Below, in pieces: positions 50,431 to 64,000 of a stretch of 64,000 nt of DNA. Positions within the stretch are counted from its first letter, which is position 1. Each line of letters starts with the position of its first letter. The stretch is from positions 2,458,565 through 2,522,564 of the forward strand of contig NZ_DS989915.1 in NCBI RefSeq assembly GCF_000155615.1, in the 5' to 3' direction. The notes under the pieces were generated by a model, which was not told the DNA's origin, searched no databases, and was given only the letters and a program-made list of their open reading frames with translations. The DNA is from Alcanivorax sp. DG881 (lineage in GTDB: Bacteria > Pseudomonadota > Gammaproteobacteria > Pseudomonadales > Alcanivoracaceae). Made by a program: the position numbers and the translations under genes.

Positions 50431-51840
50431 ATGGGTGCGGTTCTGGATAACAGCAATTTGAATGAAGCACAGGGGTGGGCGGCCAGTGCCGTCGCCCGTC
50501 AACGTAACTACTTTGAATCCGGGGCGACCCGCAGTTATGCATTTCGGCTGCGTCAGCTGAAAAAGCTGAAAGAGGCCATTGTGCAGTATCAGGGTCAGAT
50601 TCAGGACGCCCTGTATGCGGATATCGGGCGCCCGCCCTTCGAGGCCTACATTGAAATCAGCACGGCCATTGAAGATCTCAAGCACACCATCAAACACCTG
50701 AAAAACTGGATGAAACCCAAGCGTGTGGGCACCAGCATGTGGGCGCAACCGGGTCGCAGCCGTATTGAGTCTACCCCGCAGGGCGTCACCTTCTTGCTCG
50801 GCCCGTACAACTATCCGTTTCTGTTATTGGTACAGCCGCTGATCGGTTCCATTGCCGCCGGCAACACGGCTGTGCTGAAGCCCTCCTCCTTGAACCCCAC
50901 TGTGGCGGATGTGGTCGAGAAGATCATCAAGCAGTGCTACGGCGACGAATACGTGGCGGTGTTCAAGGGCAGTACCGAGGTGACCAATGAGCTGCTCGAA
51001 GAACGCTTCGACCATATCTTCTTCACGGGTAGCCCACGGGTGGGCCGTATTGTCATGGCTGCCGCTGCCAAGCACCTTACCAAGGTAACGCTGGAGCTGG
51101 GCGGCAAGAGCCCCACCATCGTGCATAAGGACGCCAACCTGAAAGTGGCCGCCCGCCGGATTCTCGCCGGCAAGATGTTGAATGTGGGGCAGACCTGCGT
51201 GGCGCCGGATCACATCCATGTGCATGCGGATATCAAGAGTGCCTTCGAGAAGGAAATGGTTGCTACGCTGAAGGAATTCTACGGCGATGACCCGCGCCAG
51301 AGCCCGGACCTGGGCAGGATGATCAATGATCGACACTTTGACCGGGTGGCCGGCTTGATTGACACCGCCAAAGTGCTGGCAGGCGGCGAGACGGACAAGG
51401 GTGTGAGATATATTGCCCCGACCTTGCTCAAGGACGTGACCATGGATGACGCCGTGATGCAGGAGGAAATTTTTGGCCCGGTGCTGCCCATGCTGACTTA
51501 TTCGTCCATGGAGGAGCTGATAGGCAACCTCAAAAAACTGCCGGAACATCCACTGGCGTTATACCTGTTCACCGGCAGTGAACAGGTGGAGCGGCAAGTG
51601 CTGGATAATGTCCAGTTTGGTGGCGGCTGTATCAATAATACGGTGATGCATGTGGCCAACCCGCACTTGCCCTTCGGTGGGGTGGGCGAAAGCGGCATGG
51701 GGGCTTATCACGGGCAGAACTCCTTCGATGTTTTTTCTCACAAGCGCAGCATCCTGAAGGCGACGACACTATTCGATATCAAGTTTCGCTACGCGCCTTA
51801 CAAGGACAAGGTGAAAATGATGAAGAAGCTGATCAAGTAA
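50431..51840 (+). CDS. Aldehyde dehydrogenase, class 3/coniferyl-aldehyde type
   Basis: A 469-residue aldehyde dehydrogenase predicted to oxidise fatty or aromatic aldehydes with NAD(P). YPFLLLVQPLIGSIAAGNTAVLKPSSLNPTVA marks the cofactor region. LELGGKSPTIVHKDA has the catalytic Glu, and GQTCVAPDHIHV the nucleophile Cys. HLPFGGVGESGMGAYHG closes the fold. The C-terminal stretch (KFRYAPYKDKVKMMKKLIK) is positively charged. GGAG lies eight bases before ATG 50431. An extended frame from 50329 lacks a ribosome site. It is followed by a strong terminator and an IS element. Such enzymes act in alkane oxidation, consistent with the rubredoxin system. Confidence 0.9.
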   Translation: MGAVLDNSNLNEAQGWAASAVARQRNYFESGATRSYAFRLRQLKKLKEAIVQYQGQIQDALYADIGRPPFEAYIEISTAIEDLKHTIKHLKNWMKPKRVGTSMWAQPGRSRIESTPQGVTFLLGPYNYPFLLLVQPLIGSIAAGNTAVLKPSSLNPTVADVVEKIIKQCYGDEYVAVFKGSTEVTNELLEERFDHIFFTGSPRVGRIVMAAAAKHLTKVTLELGGKSPTIVHKDANLKVAARRILAGKMLNVGQTCVAPDHIHVHADIKSAFEKEMVATLKEFYGDDPRQSPDLGRMINDRHFDRVAGLIDTAKVLAGGETDKGVRYIAPTLLKDVTMDDAVMQEEIFGPVLPMLTYSSMEELIGNLKKLPEHPLALYLFTGSEQVERQVLDNVQFGGGCINNTVMHVANPHLPFGGVGESGMGAYHGQNSFDVFSHKRSILKATTLFDIKFRYAPYKDKVKMMKKLIK

Positions 51841-51843
51841 CGC

Positions 51844-51894
51844 TTTCCTCCATAAAAAAGCCCGGCATATTGCCGGGCTTTTTTATGGAGGAAA
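51844..51894. terminator. Strong terminator in a 51-bp perfect palindrome
   Basis: Positions 51844-51867 and 51871-51894 are perfect 24-bp inverted copies with a 3-base loop. The core is GCCCGGC...GCCGGGC followed by TTTTTT. It ends the aldehyde dehydrogenase transcript and works in both directions. Confidence 0.9.
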
Positions 51895-51922
51895 CACGAA
51901 ACACGAAACACGCGCGTGCCGC
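51891..51922. repeat. Direct repeat of a 7-mer next to the IS element
   Basis: After the terminator comes a repeat of GAAACAC in the pattern GAAACACGAAACACGAAACACG, three copies end to end. A REP-like GTAGGAG follows at 51924. It may mark the edge of the IS110 element or an old insertion target. Confidence 0.6.
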
Positions 51923-51933
51923 TGTAGGAGATT

Positions 51934-53040
51934 CTATGTTGTCCACCCCTGTCTTCATGAGGCAGGGGCCGGCTGATAGTCGGTGCCATTTTTCATAAGC
52001 GCGAAGGCGATACGAACCAGTTTGCGCGCCAGAATGACCAGCGCTTGGGTGGTTGCCAGCCCACGGTCCAGATAAGCCTGATAGACCCCTGCCCAACGCT
52101 TGCTCCGGCGAGCGGCCATGGCCGCGCAGTAAAGCAGCCTACGAGTTTCTGAGTCGCCTTTCTTGGTCAGTTTTCGCTTGCCGGTCTTGGTGCCTGAGTC
52201 TTTCACGTGAACGTCCATTCCCAGGAAGGCCACGAACGCATCACTGTTCCTGAAGTCGCCTCGCAGGAAGGCCATGACAAGGGCATAGGCTGTCAGATCG
52301 CCCACGCCCTCCAGGGCTTTGCAACGCTTCACCTGATCACAGAGCCCTGCCTCTCTGACCGCGTCGCGAAGGTGCTTCTGGATCTGTGCATCCAGCGTGT
52401 TGATCTGAGAGATCAGCCTCTTTAAGCCGGCTTTGAGTAGCGGCTCTGCACCCAGGCTTTGCTGGATAATGGTCCGCGCCTTGACCAGTGCAGCCCGGCG
52501 ACGCAGCAGGATCTGCAGCGTCCGATACGCCTTGGGTGGCGGGCTCCAGCGGCGCAACGCCTCTTTTTCATGTTGCAGATGGCGGGCAAGTAGCTGTGCG
52601 TCAGAGGCGTCCGTTTTGGCACGACCACCTGTGCCCTTGCGGTAATGGTGGAGGCGAGAACCATCAATCACGTAGATGTGATGGCCTTTACGGTGGGCCA
52701 GCTCGATGGCATCCATGTGATAAGTGCCAGTGGCCTCGATGGCTATCTCACAGTGGGCAGGCAGACCCTTGAGCCAAGCCCGAATGGCTTGGGGTGTGTT
52801 CTCAATGGAATAGGTCTGGCCCAGGAAATAGATGACCAACTCGGCCTTGGCCACGTCGATGCCGATAATGGAGGGTTCTACTTGCATTGCCACTGAACAG
52901 CCCCTTGCGCTAGGTTACACATGCTTGTCGGTGCGCACCTGAACGCTGGCTTGCTAGGTATCGTCGGTCTGAGGTGCAACTCAGCCGATGGATTCTTTAT
53001 CGGCGTATGAATAGGTGCGAGGTGGGGCCAAATCTCCTAC
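51934..53040 (-). mobile_element. IS110-family insertion sequence
   Basis: The element surrounds the transposase and carries about 150 bases of non-coding DNA upstream of it. Inverted GTAGGAGATT (51924-51933) and AATCTCCTAC (53029-53038) sit at or near the ends. The exact ends are not certain, since IS110 elements lack target duplications and clear long terminal repeats. Confidence 0.6.
51955..52893 (-). CDS. IS110 family transposase
   Basis: A 312-residue transposase with an N-terminal RuvC-like domain: GIDVAKAELVIYF (Asp13), AIEATGTYH (Glu53) and KTDASDAQLLARHL (Asp95, Asp98), the DEDD set of IS110 enzymes. The C-terminal half has the Tnp20 region with a helix-hairpin-like ALEGVGDLTAYALVMAFL and DSGTKTGKRKLTKKGDSETRRLL, where a catalytic Ser is expected. 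GTG 52893 follows AAGGGG; ATG 52887 is an alternative. The DNA around it, 51934 to about 53040, is probably the element. IS110 members use a bridge RNA encoded beside the gene. Confidence 0.9.
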   Translation of the reverse strand: MAMQVEPSIIGIDVAKAELVIYFLGQTYSIENTPQAIRAWLKGLPAHCEIAIEATGTYHMDAIELAHRKGHHIYVIDGSRLHHYRKGTGGRAKTDASDAQLLARHLQHEKEALRRWSPPPKAYRTLQILLRRRAALVKARTIIQQSLGAEPLLKAGLKRLISQINTLDAQIQKHLRDAVREAGLCDQVKRCKALEGVGDLTAYALVMAFLRGDFRNSDAFVAFLGMDVHVKDSGTKTGKRKLTKKGDSETRRLLYCAAMAARRSKRWAGVYQAYLDRGLATTQALVILARKLVRIAFALMKNGTDYQPAPAS

Positions 53041-53043
53041 CGT
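52894..53043 (-). ncRNA. Possible bridge RNA region of the IS110 element
   Basis: This roughly 150-base non-coding stretch lies upstream of the transposase start and includes dyads such as GGTGCGCACC near 52935 and CCGATAAAG/CTTTATCGG-like repeats near 52996. IS110 elements are known to encode a bridge RNA beside the gene that pairs with donor and target. No folding was computed, so this is a positional inference. Confidence 0.35.
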
Positions 53044-53130
53044 CTGTACCTTAGGTCAGATGCCCCTTTGGTCCCTCCACCCCGGCAAGTCCTGCATGGT
53101 TGCAGGAGGAGCATTCAAACATACAAGCCC

Positions 53131-53208
53131 CCTTCCAGGGGGCGAACCGTGCGCAGCACGGCATCGACCGAAGGGCGATCAGGCATCTCAGCGTGCGACA
53201 GGTTTCAG
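53131..53208. repeat. 80-bp interspersed repeat, copy 2
   Basis: Nearly identical to 5233-5310, in the same orientation in the window. It begins CCCTTCCAGGGGGCGAACC and continues to GCGACAGGT. The few differences, such as CTCAGCG versus GTCTGGTCG, are in its second half. It is next to a REP and an IS element. Confidence 0.8.
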
Positions 53209-53254
53209 AAAATATTTCGCAGCGGAAATGTTTCCCTCGCCAAGACTCGGGTTC

Positions 53255-53277
53255 GCGCCGCGAGCGGCGCTCCTACA
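53255..53277. repeat. REP element with GTAGGAG core
   Basis: GCGCCGC at 53255-53261 and GCGGCGC at 53264-53270 form a stem, with TCCTACAG following. On the other strand this reads CTGTAGGAGCGCC, the classic Pseudomonas-type REP. A partial copy, GCTGTAGGAG at 51921-51930, flanks the IS on the other side in inverted orientation. Confidence 0.7.
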
Positions 53278-53312
53278 GTGGCCTTGTCGTTTTCTCGCCA
53301 TTCGCCACTGAT

Positions 53313-56300
53313 TTATTTCAACAATTTCTGCTTCAGATACTCCCGGGTGCTTTGCACCATGGCGTAGAAGGCGGGAATCATCGGCGTGCCGATCAGAAGC
53401 GCGGCCAGCATGCCCCACATCACCGTATGCCCCAGTGAAAGCTGGCTGAACATGCCGGCGCCGCTGGCAAAGGCCAGCGGCAGGATGCCGAGTACAAAGG
53501 ACAGGGCGGTCATGCACACGGCGCGGAAGCGCAGGCGCCCGGCTTCGGCGGCGGCTTCCAGAATGGACAGCCCCTCCTGCTCGCGCCGTTCACGGGCGAA
53601 CTCCACAATCAGGATGGCGTTTTTGGCGGCCAGGCCGATCAATAACACCAGCCCCACCTGGGCAAACAGGTCCAGCGCTCCCAGCTGCGGGATGCCGATC
53701 TGTCCCACCATCAGCAGCCCGCCGATGGCCCCGGCCACCGCGATGGGTACCACCAGGATAATCGCCGCCGGCACCGACCAGCTTTCGTATTGCGCCACCA
53801 GGAACAGGTAGATGAACACCATGGCCAGGGCGAAGGCGATACCAATCTGGTTGCCGGCCTTGCGCTCCTGATAGCTCTGTCCGGTCCATTCCACCTGATA
53901 GCCCTCCGGTAATACCTCGGCGGCCACGCGTTCCAGTTCGGCCATGGCATCGCCGCTGGAGACGCCCTCGCCGGGCTGGGCGCGGAGAATGGCGGAGCGG
54001 TACAGATTGAAGCGGTTGGTGATGTCTGCACCCAGCACCGGTTCGGTGGTGAGCAGGGTGGACAGCGGCACCATGTTGCCGTTGCTGCTGCGGGCATAAA
54101 GCCGTTCGATATCCTTGAGGTCGGAGCGGTAGGCCGGGTCGGCCTGCATCATCACCCGGAAGGTGCGCCCGAACAGGGAGAAGTCATTGATGTAGCTGGA
54201 GCCCAGCTGGCTCTGCAAGGCAGAGAAGATGTTGGTCAGCGGTACCTGCAAGGTCTTGGCCTTGTTGCGGTCAATATCGATGCGGTACATGGGCACGTTG
54301 GCCCGGAAGCTGGTGGAGGCGCTGCCAATCAATGGCGACTGGTTGGCTGCCGCGGTGAGGATTTGCATGGCCCCGGCCAGGTCCGCATGGCTGCGGCCCA
54401 GGGTGTCTTCCAGCACCAGTTCCAGGCCGCCCACGGCGCCCATGCCCGGTACGGAGGGCGGCGGGAAGGACTGGATCTGGGCTTCGGGAATGGTCTGGTA
54501 AGCCTGCTGGGTTACCCGTGCCGAGACGGCCAGGGAGATGTCCTTGAAGTCCGGTCTTTCATCCCAGTGCTTGAGTACCACGAAGCCGGTACCGCCATTA
54601 CTCTGTACCCCGCCGGTGAGCATGGAGAAGCCGGCAATCATGGTGGCCGATTCCACCGCTGGATCATTGTCGAGCATGCGCTGCACCTGCTCGATAACGG
54701 CTTCGGTGCGGTTGATGGACGCCGCATCCGGCAGCTGCACATTCACTAGCAGCAAGCCCTTGTCTTCCATGGGCACAAAACCGGTGGGCACGGCGCGGGC
54801 GCCAAAGAACAGGCCCACCATGATCAGCGCATACAGCACCAGAGTCAGGCCGCGTCGGCCCAGCAGGCCACCGACCACCCGGGAATAGCCCAGGGTGATT
54901 TTGGCAAAGCCCTTGTTGAAAGCGCGATACCAGGCGGGCTCACTGTCTTTGCGGCGCAGCACCAGGCTGGCCACGGCCGGGCTCAGGCTTAATGCACAGA
55001 TGGAGGAAATCACCACGGCCACGCAGATGGTCACCGCGAACTGGTTGTACATGATGCCGGTGATGCCGGGCATCAACGCCACCGGTACAAACACGGCCAG
55101 CAACACCAGGGTGGTGGCGATGATCGGTCCGGTGACCTCTTCCATGGTACGGGTGACCGCGTCACGGGTGGAAATGTCCGGGTCTTCAAGCAGGTGCCGG
55201 TCGGTGTTTTCCACCACCAGGATGGCATCATCCACCACGATGCCGATGGCCAGGATCAGGCCAAACAGAGTGATGGTGTTGATGGACATGTCCGCCACCA
55301 GCATGATCGCCAGGGTCCCGATCAGGGACACGGGAATCACCACCGTGGGGACCAGGGTCGGGCGCCAGTCACCGAGGAAAATAAAGGTGATCAGGATGAC
55401 CAGACCCACCGCCATCAGCAGCGAGGTGGTAACCTGCTGAATCGCCACTTCCACATAACGGGTGGTGTCGTAGCCGATGGCGTATTCGAGCCCGTCGGGG
55501 AAGGTTTTGCTCTGTTCTTCCAGGGCCTGCTTGAGGGCATCGCCGGTGGCCAGGGCGTTGGCCCCCGGTGCCAGATAGGCGGCCATCACCGTGGTGGGGT
55601 GGTTCTGGTAGTTGGCGGCAATGCTGTAGGAAAGCTGGCCCAGCTCAATGCGCGCCACATCCCCCAGTCGCACCATGGCGCCGTTCTCGTCGGCACGCAG
55701 GATGATGTTCTCGAATTCCTTCACATCCTTGAGTCGCCCTTCCAGCTGCAGGGCATACTCGGTGCTCAGCTTGCCGTCGAAAGGCGGTGCGCCGATCTTG
55801 CCCGCGGGGACCTGCACATTCTGTTCGCGCAGGGCATTGGAAATATCGTCCGGGGTAATGCCCAGTGCGGTCATCTGTGGCGGGTCCATCCACAGGCGCA
55901 TGGAATAGTCTGCAGAACTGAACACGCTCACATCGGACACGCCCTCTACCCGCTTGAGCGGGTTCTGCACATTGAGCAGGCTGTAGTTGGCGATGAACAG
56001 TTCATCCAGCGAGCCGTCCGGGGAATACAGGTTGATGGTGAAGAGAATGTCCGGGGAACGCTTGTCGATGGTCAGGCCCTGGGCGCGGACTTCTGCCGGT
56101 AGCGAGGGCTCGGCCAGCTTGACCCGGTTCTGCACCCGCACCAGGGCCATGTCCGGATCTTCACCGACCTCGAAGGTCACCGCGAGACTGTAGCTGCCAT
56201 TATTGGATGAGCTGGACGACATGTATTCCATGCCTTCCACCCCGTTGACCACATCTTCGATGACCTGCCCCACGGATTCTTCCATGATCGCGGCGGACGC

Positions 56301-56456
56301 ACCGGGCCAGCTGGCACTCACGGAAATTTGTGGTGGCGCCACTTCCGGGTATTCGGAAATGGGCAGCAGTTTCATGGCCAGCAGGCCGGTGAAGGTAATC
56401 ACCAGGCCCACCACCATGGCCAGTTTGGGTCGCTGGATAAAGACGCCACTGATCAC
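53313..56456 (-). CDS. RND multidrug efflux pump (HAE1/MexB-like)
   Basis: A 1047-residue inner-membrane resistance-nodulation-division pump with twelve helices and two large periplasmic loops. [20 protein letters not shown] opens it. [22 protein letters not shown] carries the proton-relay Asp pair. [22 protein letters not shown] and [24 protein letters not shown] are family markers. Its GTG start overlaps the adaptor's stop (GTGA), so translation is coupled. No outer-membrane factor gene follows, so TolC or OprM from elsewhere is needed. Substrates are probably drugs, dyes or solvents by family. Confidence 0.94.
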   Translation of the reverse strand: MISGVFIQRPKLAMVVGLVITFTGLLAMKLLPISEYPEVAPPQISVSASWPGASAAIMEESVGQVIEDVVNGVEGMEYMSSSSSNNGSYSLAVTFEVGEDPDMALVRVQNRVKLAEPSLPAEVRAQGLTIDKRSPDILFTINLYSPDGSLDELFIANYSLLNVQNPLKRVEGVSDVSVFSSADYSMRLWMDPPQMTALGITPDDISNALREQNVQVPAGKIGAPPFDGKLSTEYALQLEGRLKDVKEFENIILRADENGAMVRLGDVARIELGQLSYSIAANYQNHPTTVMAAYLAPGANALATGDALKQALEEQSKTFPDGLEYAIGYDTTRYVEVAIQQVTTSLLMAVGLVILITFIFLGDWRPTLVPTVVIPVSLIGTLAIMLVADMSINTITLFGLILAIGIVVDDAILVVENTDRHLLEDPDISTRDAVTRTMEEVTGPIIATTLVLLAVFVPVALMPGITGIMYNQFAVTICVAVVISSICALSLSPAVASLVLRRKDSEPAWYRAFNKGFAKITLGYSRVVGGLLGRRGLTLVLYALIMVGLFFGARAVPTGFVPMEDKGLLLVNVQLPDAASINRTEAVIEQVQRMLDNDPAVESATMIAGFSMLTGGVQSNGGTGFVVLKHWDERPDFKDISLAVSARVTQQAYQTIPEAQIQSFPPPSVPGMGAVGGLELVLEDTLGRSHADLAGAMQILTAAANQSPLIGSASTSFRANVPMYRIDIDRNKAKTLQVPLTNIFSALQSQLGSSYINDFSLFGRTFRVMMQADPAYRSDLKDIERLYARSSNGNMVPLSTLLTTEPVLGADITNRFNLYRSAILRAQPGEGVSSGDAMAELERVAAEVLPEGYQVEWTGQSYQERKAGNQIGIAFALAMVFIYLFLVAQYESWSVPAAIILVVPIAVAGAIGGLLMVGQIGIPQLGALDLFAQVGLVLLIGLAAKNAILIVEFARERREQEGLSILEAAAEAGRLRFRAVCMTALSFVLGILPLAFASGAGMFSQLSLGHTVMWGMLAALLIGTPMIPAFYAMVQSTREYLKQKLLK

Positions 56457-57655
56457 GGGGCAGTACCCCCGTTGTTGTCCGTCGCCGCTGGCGCGTTCGT
56501 TTTGTCGGTGTCTTCGTTCTGATCTTTTTGGGGCTGGCTACCGGTATGGGGATCGGTGGCTGGCTTGTAGTCAGAGACCTGGACTTCACTGCCGGGGCGC
56601 ACTTTCTGGATGCCGCGCAGGATGACTTTTTCCCCGGCCAGCAGCCCTTCGGTGACCAGCACATTTTCGCCGAAGCGGTCGCCGGTCATCAGGTTGTTGC
56701 GCAGCACCAGATTGTTGGTGTTGACGGTAAAAACATAGGTGCCTTGTTGATCCACCTGCAGGGCCGCCTGGGGAATCATCAGTCCGCTCAGGCTTTGCTT
56801 GAGTCGCACATGGGCCTGCACAAACATGCCAGGGCGAAGCAGGTCACGGGGGTTGGGCATGGCCGCGCGGACTTCCACGGTGCCGGTGTTGCTGTCCACC
56901 CGGTTGGAGACGTAAACGATGTTGCCGGTGTAGGGATACTCGCTGCCGTTGGGCAGTTCCAGGCCCACTTCAATCTCTGAAGGCTTGGGCTGGTTGTCGC
57001 TCATGGCCGCTTCGGTGAGCAGTCGCTCGGGGATCTGGAAAACCGCCTGCATGTCGTTGCCACCCACCAGGGTGGTCAGGGTACCGAAACCGGGGCTGAC
57101 CACATCGCCCACCGAGGCGATGGAGCGCCCTACGCGACCGGCCTGGGGGGCCTCGATATGGGTATAGGACAGATCCACCTGGGCACTTTCCCGTGCCGCC
57201 CGGGCAGATTGTTCGGCGGCTTCGGCTTCCTGCTGGCGGGCCTTGAGGGTGTCGTATTCGGAATCGGAGATATAGCCCTTGTCCACCAGCTTGTTGGCGC
57301 GGGAAAAGTTGCTTTTGGCTTCCGCCAGAGTGGCCTTGGCGCGCTCATGTTCGGCCTTGGCCCGCGACAGGGCCGCCTTATAGGGCGCCGGGTCGATATC
57401 GAACAGGGGCGCACCGGCTTCCACCGTGTCGCCCTCGCGGAAATGCACGGCAGTGAGCTTGCCGGATACTTGAGCGGTGATGTTCACGTCACTGCGCGAA
57501 TCAATCCGGGCGGTGAAAGTGCGTTCGGGCTGGTAGAGCTGCTCGCTGGCGGTGACCACAAACACTTCCGGTGGCGGTGCTTCGGTGGCGGGCGGCTCTT
57601 CACAGGCAGCTAAAGCGAGAAACAGGACGGGCAAACCAAAACGAGTCAAACGCAT
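56453..57655 (-). CDS. RND efflux periplasmic adaptor, predicted lipoprotein
   Basis: A 400-residue MexA/AcrA-type membrane fusion protein. A lipoprotein signal ([18 protein letters not shown]) places it on the inner-membrane periplasmic face. Lipoyl ([29 protein letters not shown]), coiled-coil ([44 protein letters not shown] in part), and beta-barrel domains follow, with [22 protein letters not shown]. The C-terminal tail is rich in Thr, Asn and Ala. It is the first gene of the RND operon. A 22-bp perfect palindrome lies about 72 bases before its start. Confidence 0.93.
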   Translation of the reverse strand: MRLTRFGLPVLFLALAACEEPPATEAPPPEVFVVTASEQLYQPERTFTARIDSRSDVNITAQVSGKLTAVHFREGDTVEAGAPLFDIDPAPYKAALSRAKAEHERAKATLAEAKSNFSRANKLVDKGYISDSEYDTLKARQQEAEAAEQSARAARESAQVDLSYTHIEAPQAGRVGRSIASVGDVVSPGFGTLTTLVGGNDMQAVFQIPERLLTEAAMSDNQPKPSEIEVGLELPNGSEYPYTGNIVYVSNRVDSNTGTVEVRAAMPNPRDLLRPGMFVQAHVRLKQSLSGLMIPQAALQVDQQGTYVFTVNTNNLVLRNNLMTGDRFGENVLVTEGLLAGEKVILRGIQKVRPGSEVQVSDYKPATDPHTGSQPQKDQNEDTDKTNAPAATDNNGGTAP

Positions 57656-60126
<2,471 letters not shown>

Positions 60127-60543
60127 TGCCTTGTTTGTCACTGCAAAATGAAACGGCGCGCTGGCAACAGCGCGCCGTTTTTTTATGGTTTATCGCGTAC
60201 TTTGGATACCCGACGCCGAACGCCAACCGCGAAAGCCACACAAACAGAAAAAAACCAGCTGCAGGAATGCCGCAAAGCGGAGTAACGCAGGCAGTTCCGC
60301 GCTGCCCAAAGGGTGAGCGAAGCGAGGGCGTTGCAAGTAGACGGATCCAGCGGTCGACCGGGCCCCATTCCCGGTATCTTGGGTAACAGGAAAGTTATTC
60401 CAAGGCATGTCGTCTTGAGCATAGTTTATTGCGTAATCGGGGCTGTTCAATGCGGGCTGATTGGGTAAGGCTGTGAGGCAAATGCCGAAAGCCTCGGCAG
60501 GGTGCTTATACAAAGAGTGCTTATAACAATGGGAGAGAACACC
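60127..60543. other. Non-coding gap after katG
   Basis: This 417-base interval carries a terminator at 60151-60180. No gene is supported in the remainder. A short repeat-like GCGGAGTAACGC is present near 60280. No further signal was recognised. Confidence 0.5.
60151..60180 (+). terminator. katG terminator
   Basis: AAACGGCGCGCTG at 60151-60163 pairs with CAGCGCGCCGTTT at 60168-60180 with a 4-base loop, followed by a T run to 60185. Confidence 0.92.
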
Positions 60544-61398
60544 GTGTCCGCATTACCTGAATACCGCTCGTTCGATGTTGCCGTGGAAAACCATATTGCT
60601 CACGTGCAGTTCAGTCGCCCTGAAGCGCTGAATAGCATGAACAAGGATTTCTGGCTGGAGTTGCCCCGTTGCCTGCGGGATATCGAGACGGGGACAGACG
60701 CTCGCGTGGTGGTGATTTCTTCCACCGGCAAACACTTTTCTGCAGGCATGGATCTGGCGGTGTTTTCCGACCCCAGCGGCGCCCCCATGGGTGGCGACCA
60801 GGGGCGAATGGCAGAAAACCTTCGCCGGGTGGTGCTGCAGCTGCAGGATTGTCTGAGTGTCTTGGAGCAGGTGCGTATTCCGGTGCTGGCGGCGATCCAG
60901 GGCGGATGTATTGGTGGTGCACTGGATCTGGTCTGTGCGGCGGACAGCCGCTACTGCACAGAGGATGCGTTCTTTACCATCAAGGAAACCCCGCTGGGGA
61001 TGACCGCAGATGTGGGCACGCTGCAGCGTCTGCCGAAGTTGATGCCCCAGGGCCTGGTGCGGGAGCTGGCCTATACCGGTCGCAAGTTCGGCGCCAGGGA
61101 AGCGCTGGAGCAAGGGCTGGTCAACAGTGTTTATGGTAACGCGGAGGATATGCTGACGGCGGTGATGGCCATTGCTGCGGAGATTGCGGCGAATTCCCCG
61201 CTGGCCGTGACCGGCTGCAAGGAAATGCTCAATTTCAGCCGCGACCACAGTGTGGAAGACAGCCTCAAGTACATGGCCACCTGGCAGGCGGGCATGTTCC
61301 GCCCCGATGACATGATGTTGACGTTCCAGGCCCAGGCGCAAAAACAACAGGCTGAGTACCCGGATTTGGTGCCGATTAAAGAATTGTTTGAGGCCTAG
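60544..61398 (+). CDS. Crotonase, delta(3,5)-delta(2,4)-dienoyl-CoA isomerase-like
   Basis: A 284-residue crotonase-fold enzyme. HIAHVQFSRPEALNSMNKDFWLELPR opens it. KHFSAGMDLAVF gives the first oxyanion-hole strand, and AIQGGCIGGALDLVCAADSRYC the second. FTIKETPLGMTADVGTLQRLPKLM holds the Glu and Asp typical of ECH1-type dienoyl-CoA isomerases, which shift double bases in unsaturated fatty acid beta-oxidation. GTG 60544 follows GGGAGAG by six bases. ATG 60529 lacks a ribosome site. A plain enoyl-CoA hydratase is the alternative. Confidence 0.85.
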   Translation: MSALPEYRSFDVAVENHIAHVQFSRPEALNSMNKDFWLELPRCLRDIETGTDARVVVISSTGKHFSAGMDLAVFSDPSGAPMGGDQGRMAENLRRVVLQLQDCLSVLEQVRIPVLAAIQGGCIGGALDLVCAADSRYCTEDAFFTIKETPLGMTADVGTLQRLPKLMPQGLVRELAYTGRKFGAREALEQGLVNSVYGNAEDMLTAVMAIAAEIAANSPLAVTGCKEMLNFSRDHSVEDSLKYMATWQAGMFRPDDMMLTFQAQAQKQQAEYPDLVPIKELFEA

Positions 61399-61416
61399 TG
61401 AACGGTTACAGAAAAG

Positions 61417-61443
61417 AACGGCGGCGCAAGTTGCGCCGCCGTT
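61417..61443. terminator. Terminator between convergent genes
   Basis: AACGGCGGCGCAA at 61417-61429 pairs with TTGCGCCGCCGTT at 61431-61443 across one base. It lies 19 bases after the crotonase stop and 45 bases before the end of the exported catalase-peroxidase gene. Confidence 0.75.
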
Positions 61444-61488
61444 ATAAAGGCTACCTTTACCTTTTGGGTATCCGGTAGCGAGGGTTGC

Positions 61489-64000
<2,512 letters not shown>

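Larger units (their letters stand above)
52894..53312. other. Non-coding region between IS110 and the RND operon
   Basis: This 419-base interval has no gene. It holds the IS right end, an 80-bp repeat copy (53131-53208) and a REP hairpin with TCCTACAG (53255-53277). The RND pump gene stops at 53313. Confidence 0.6.

Overview
The window looks like a chromosomal segment of a GC-rich marine, hydrocarbon- or lipid-degrading gammaproteobacterium, most like Alcanivorax and its relatives. The reasons are a rubredoxin and rubredoxin reductase pair beside ubiC, thrB near a znuA/znuCB locus as in Pseudomonadales, a DcaP-like porin, a class 3 aldehyde dehydrogenase, a dienoyl-CoA isomerase-like crotonase, an ectoine hydroxylase, and REP-type intergenic repeats. 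The assignment is inferred from gene content alone.

Layout. 0-3.9 kb: ubiC, rubredoxin, rubredoxin reductase and small envelope genes. 3.9-8.1 kb: a DinF-type MATE exporter and a divergent zinc importer locus (znuCB and znuA) whose control region contains a MITE-like inverted repeat. 8.1-17 kb: housekeeping and hypothetical genes (cellulase-like TIM barrel, thrB, beta-barrel, esterase, DUF815 ATPase, a DUF2868/DUF3482 GTPase pair). 17-21 kb: a MarR-controlled AaeXAB-like aromatic-acid efflux operon with two palindromic operator candidates. 21.8-26.8 kb: a valine/isobutyrate catabolic cluster (mmsR-like, mmsA, acyl-CoA dehydrogenase, mmsB). 26.8-30.8 kb: solitary ectD, SRPBCC and DUF899 genes, repeat-rich spacers, and rlmF.

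30.9-33.5 kb is an AT-richer block of three minus-strand genes separated by two attC-like sites. It reads as a small gene-cassette array without an integrase in view. One of its genes (DUF4145) carries an in-frame TGA. 33.5-37.4 kb: YdeI-like protein, SDR, amidase and HAD hydrolase. 37.6-41.1 kb: DcaP-like porin, exported glutaminase and DUF481 barrel, a possible nutrient-acquisition unit with a very strong hairpin in the DUF481 signal-peptide coding region. 41-47 kb: peroxiredoxin, SDR, a VIT/vWA protein with a GlyGly-CTERM-like tail, YajQ and a PlsC-type acyltransferase. 47-52 kb: a porin and amidohydrolase pair, and an aldehyde dehydrogenase. 52-53.3 kb: an IS110-family element flanked by REP-like sequence. 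53.3-57.7 kb: an RND pump and its adaptor, with a 22-bp perfect palindrome upstream. 58-63.8 kb: two catalase-peroxidases, one cytosolic and one exported, on either side of the crotonase gene.

Two structural themes recur. One is short intergenic palindromes built from degenerate repeated words. The other is mobile or repeat DNA placed exactly in gene borders. No tRNA, rRNA or CRISPR array was seen.
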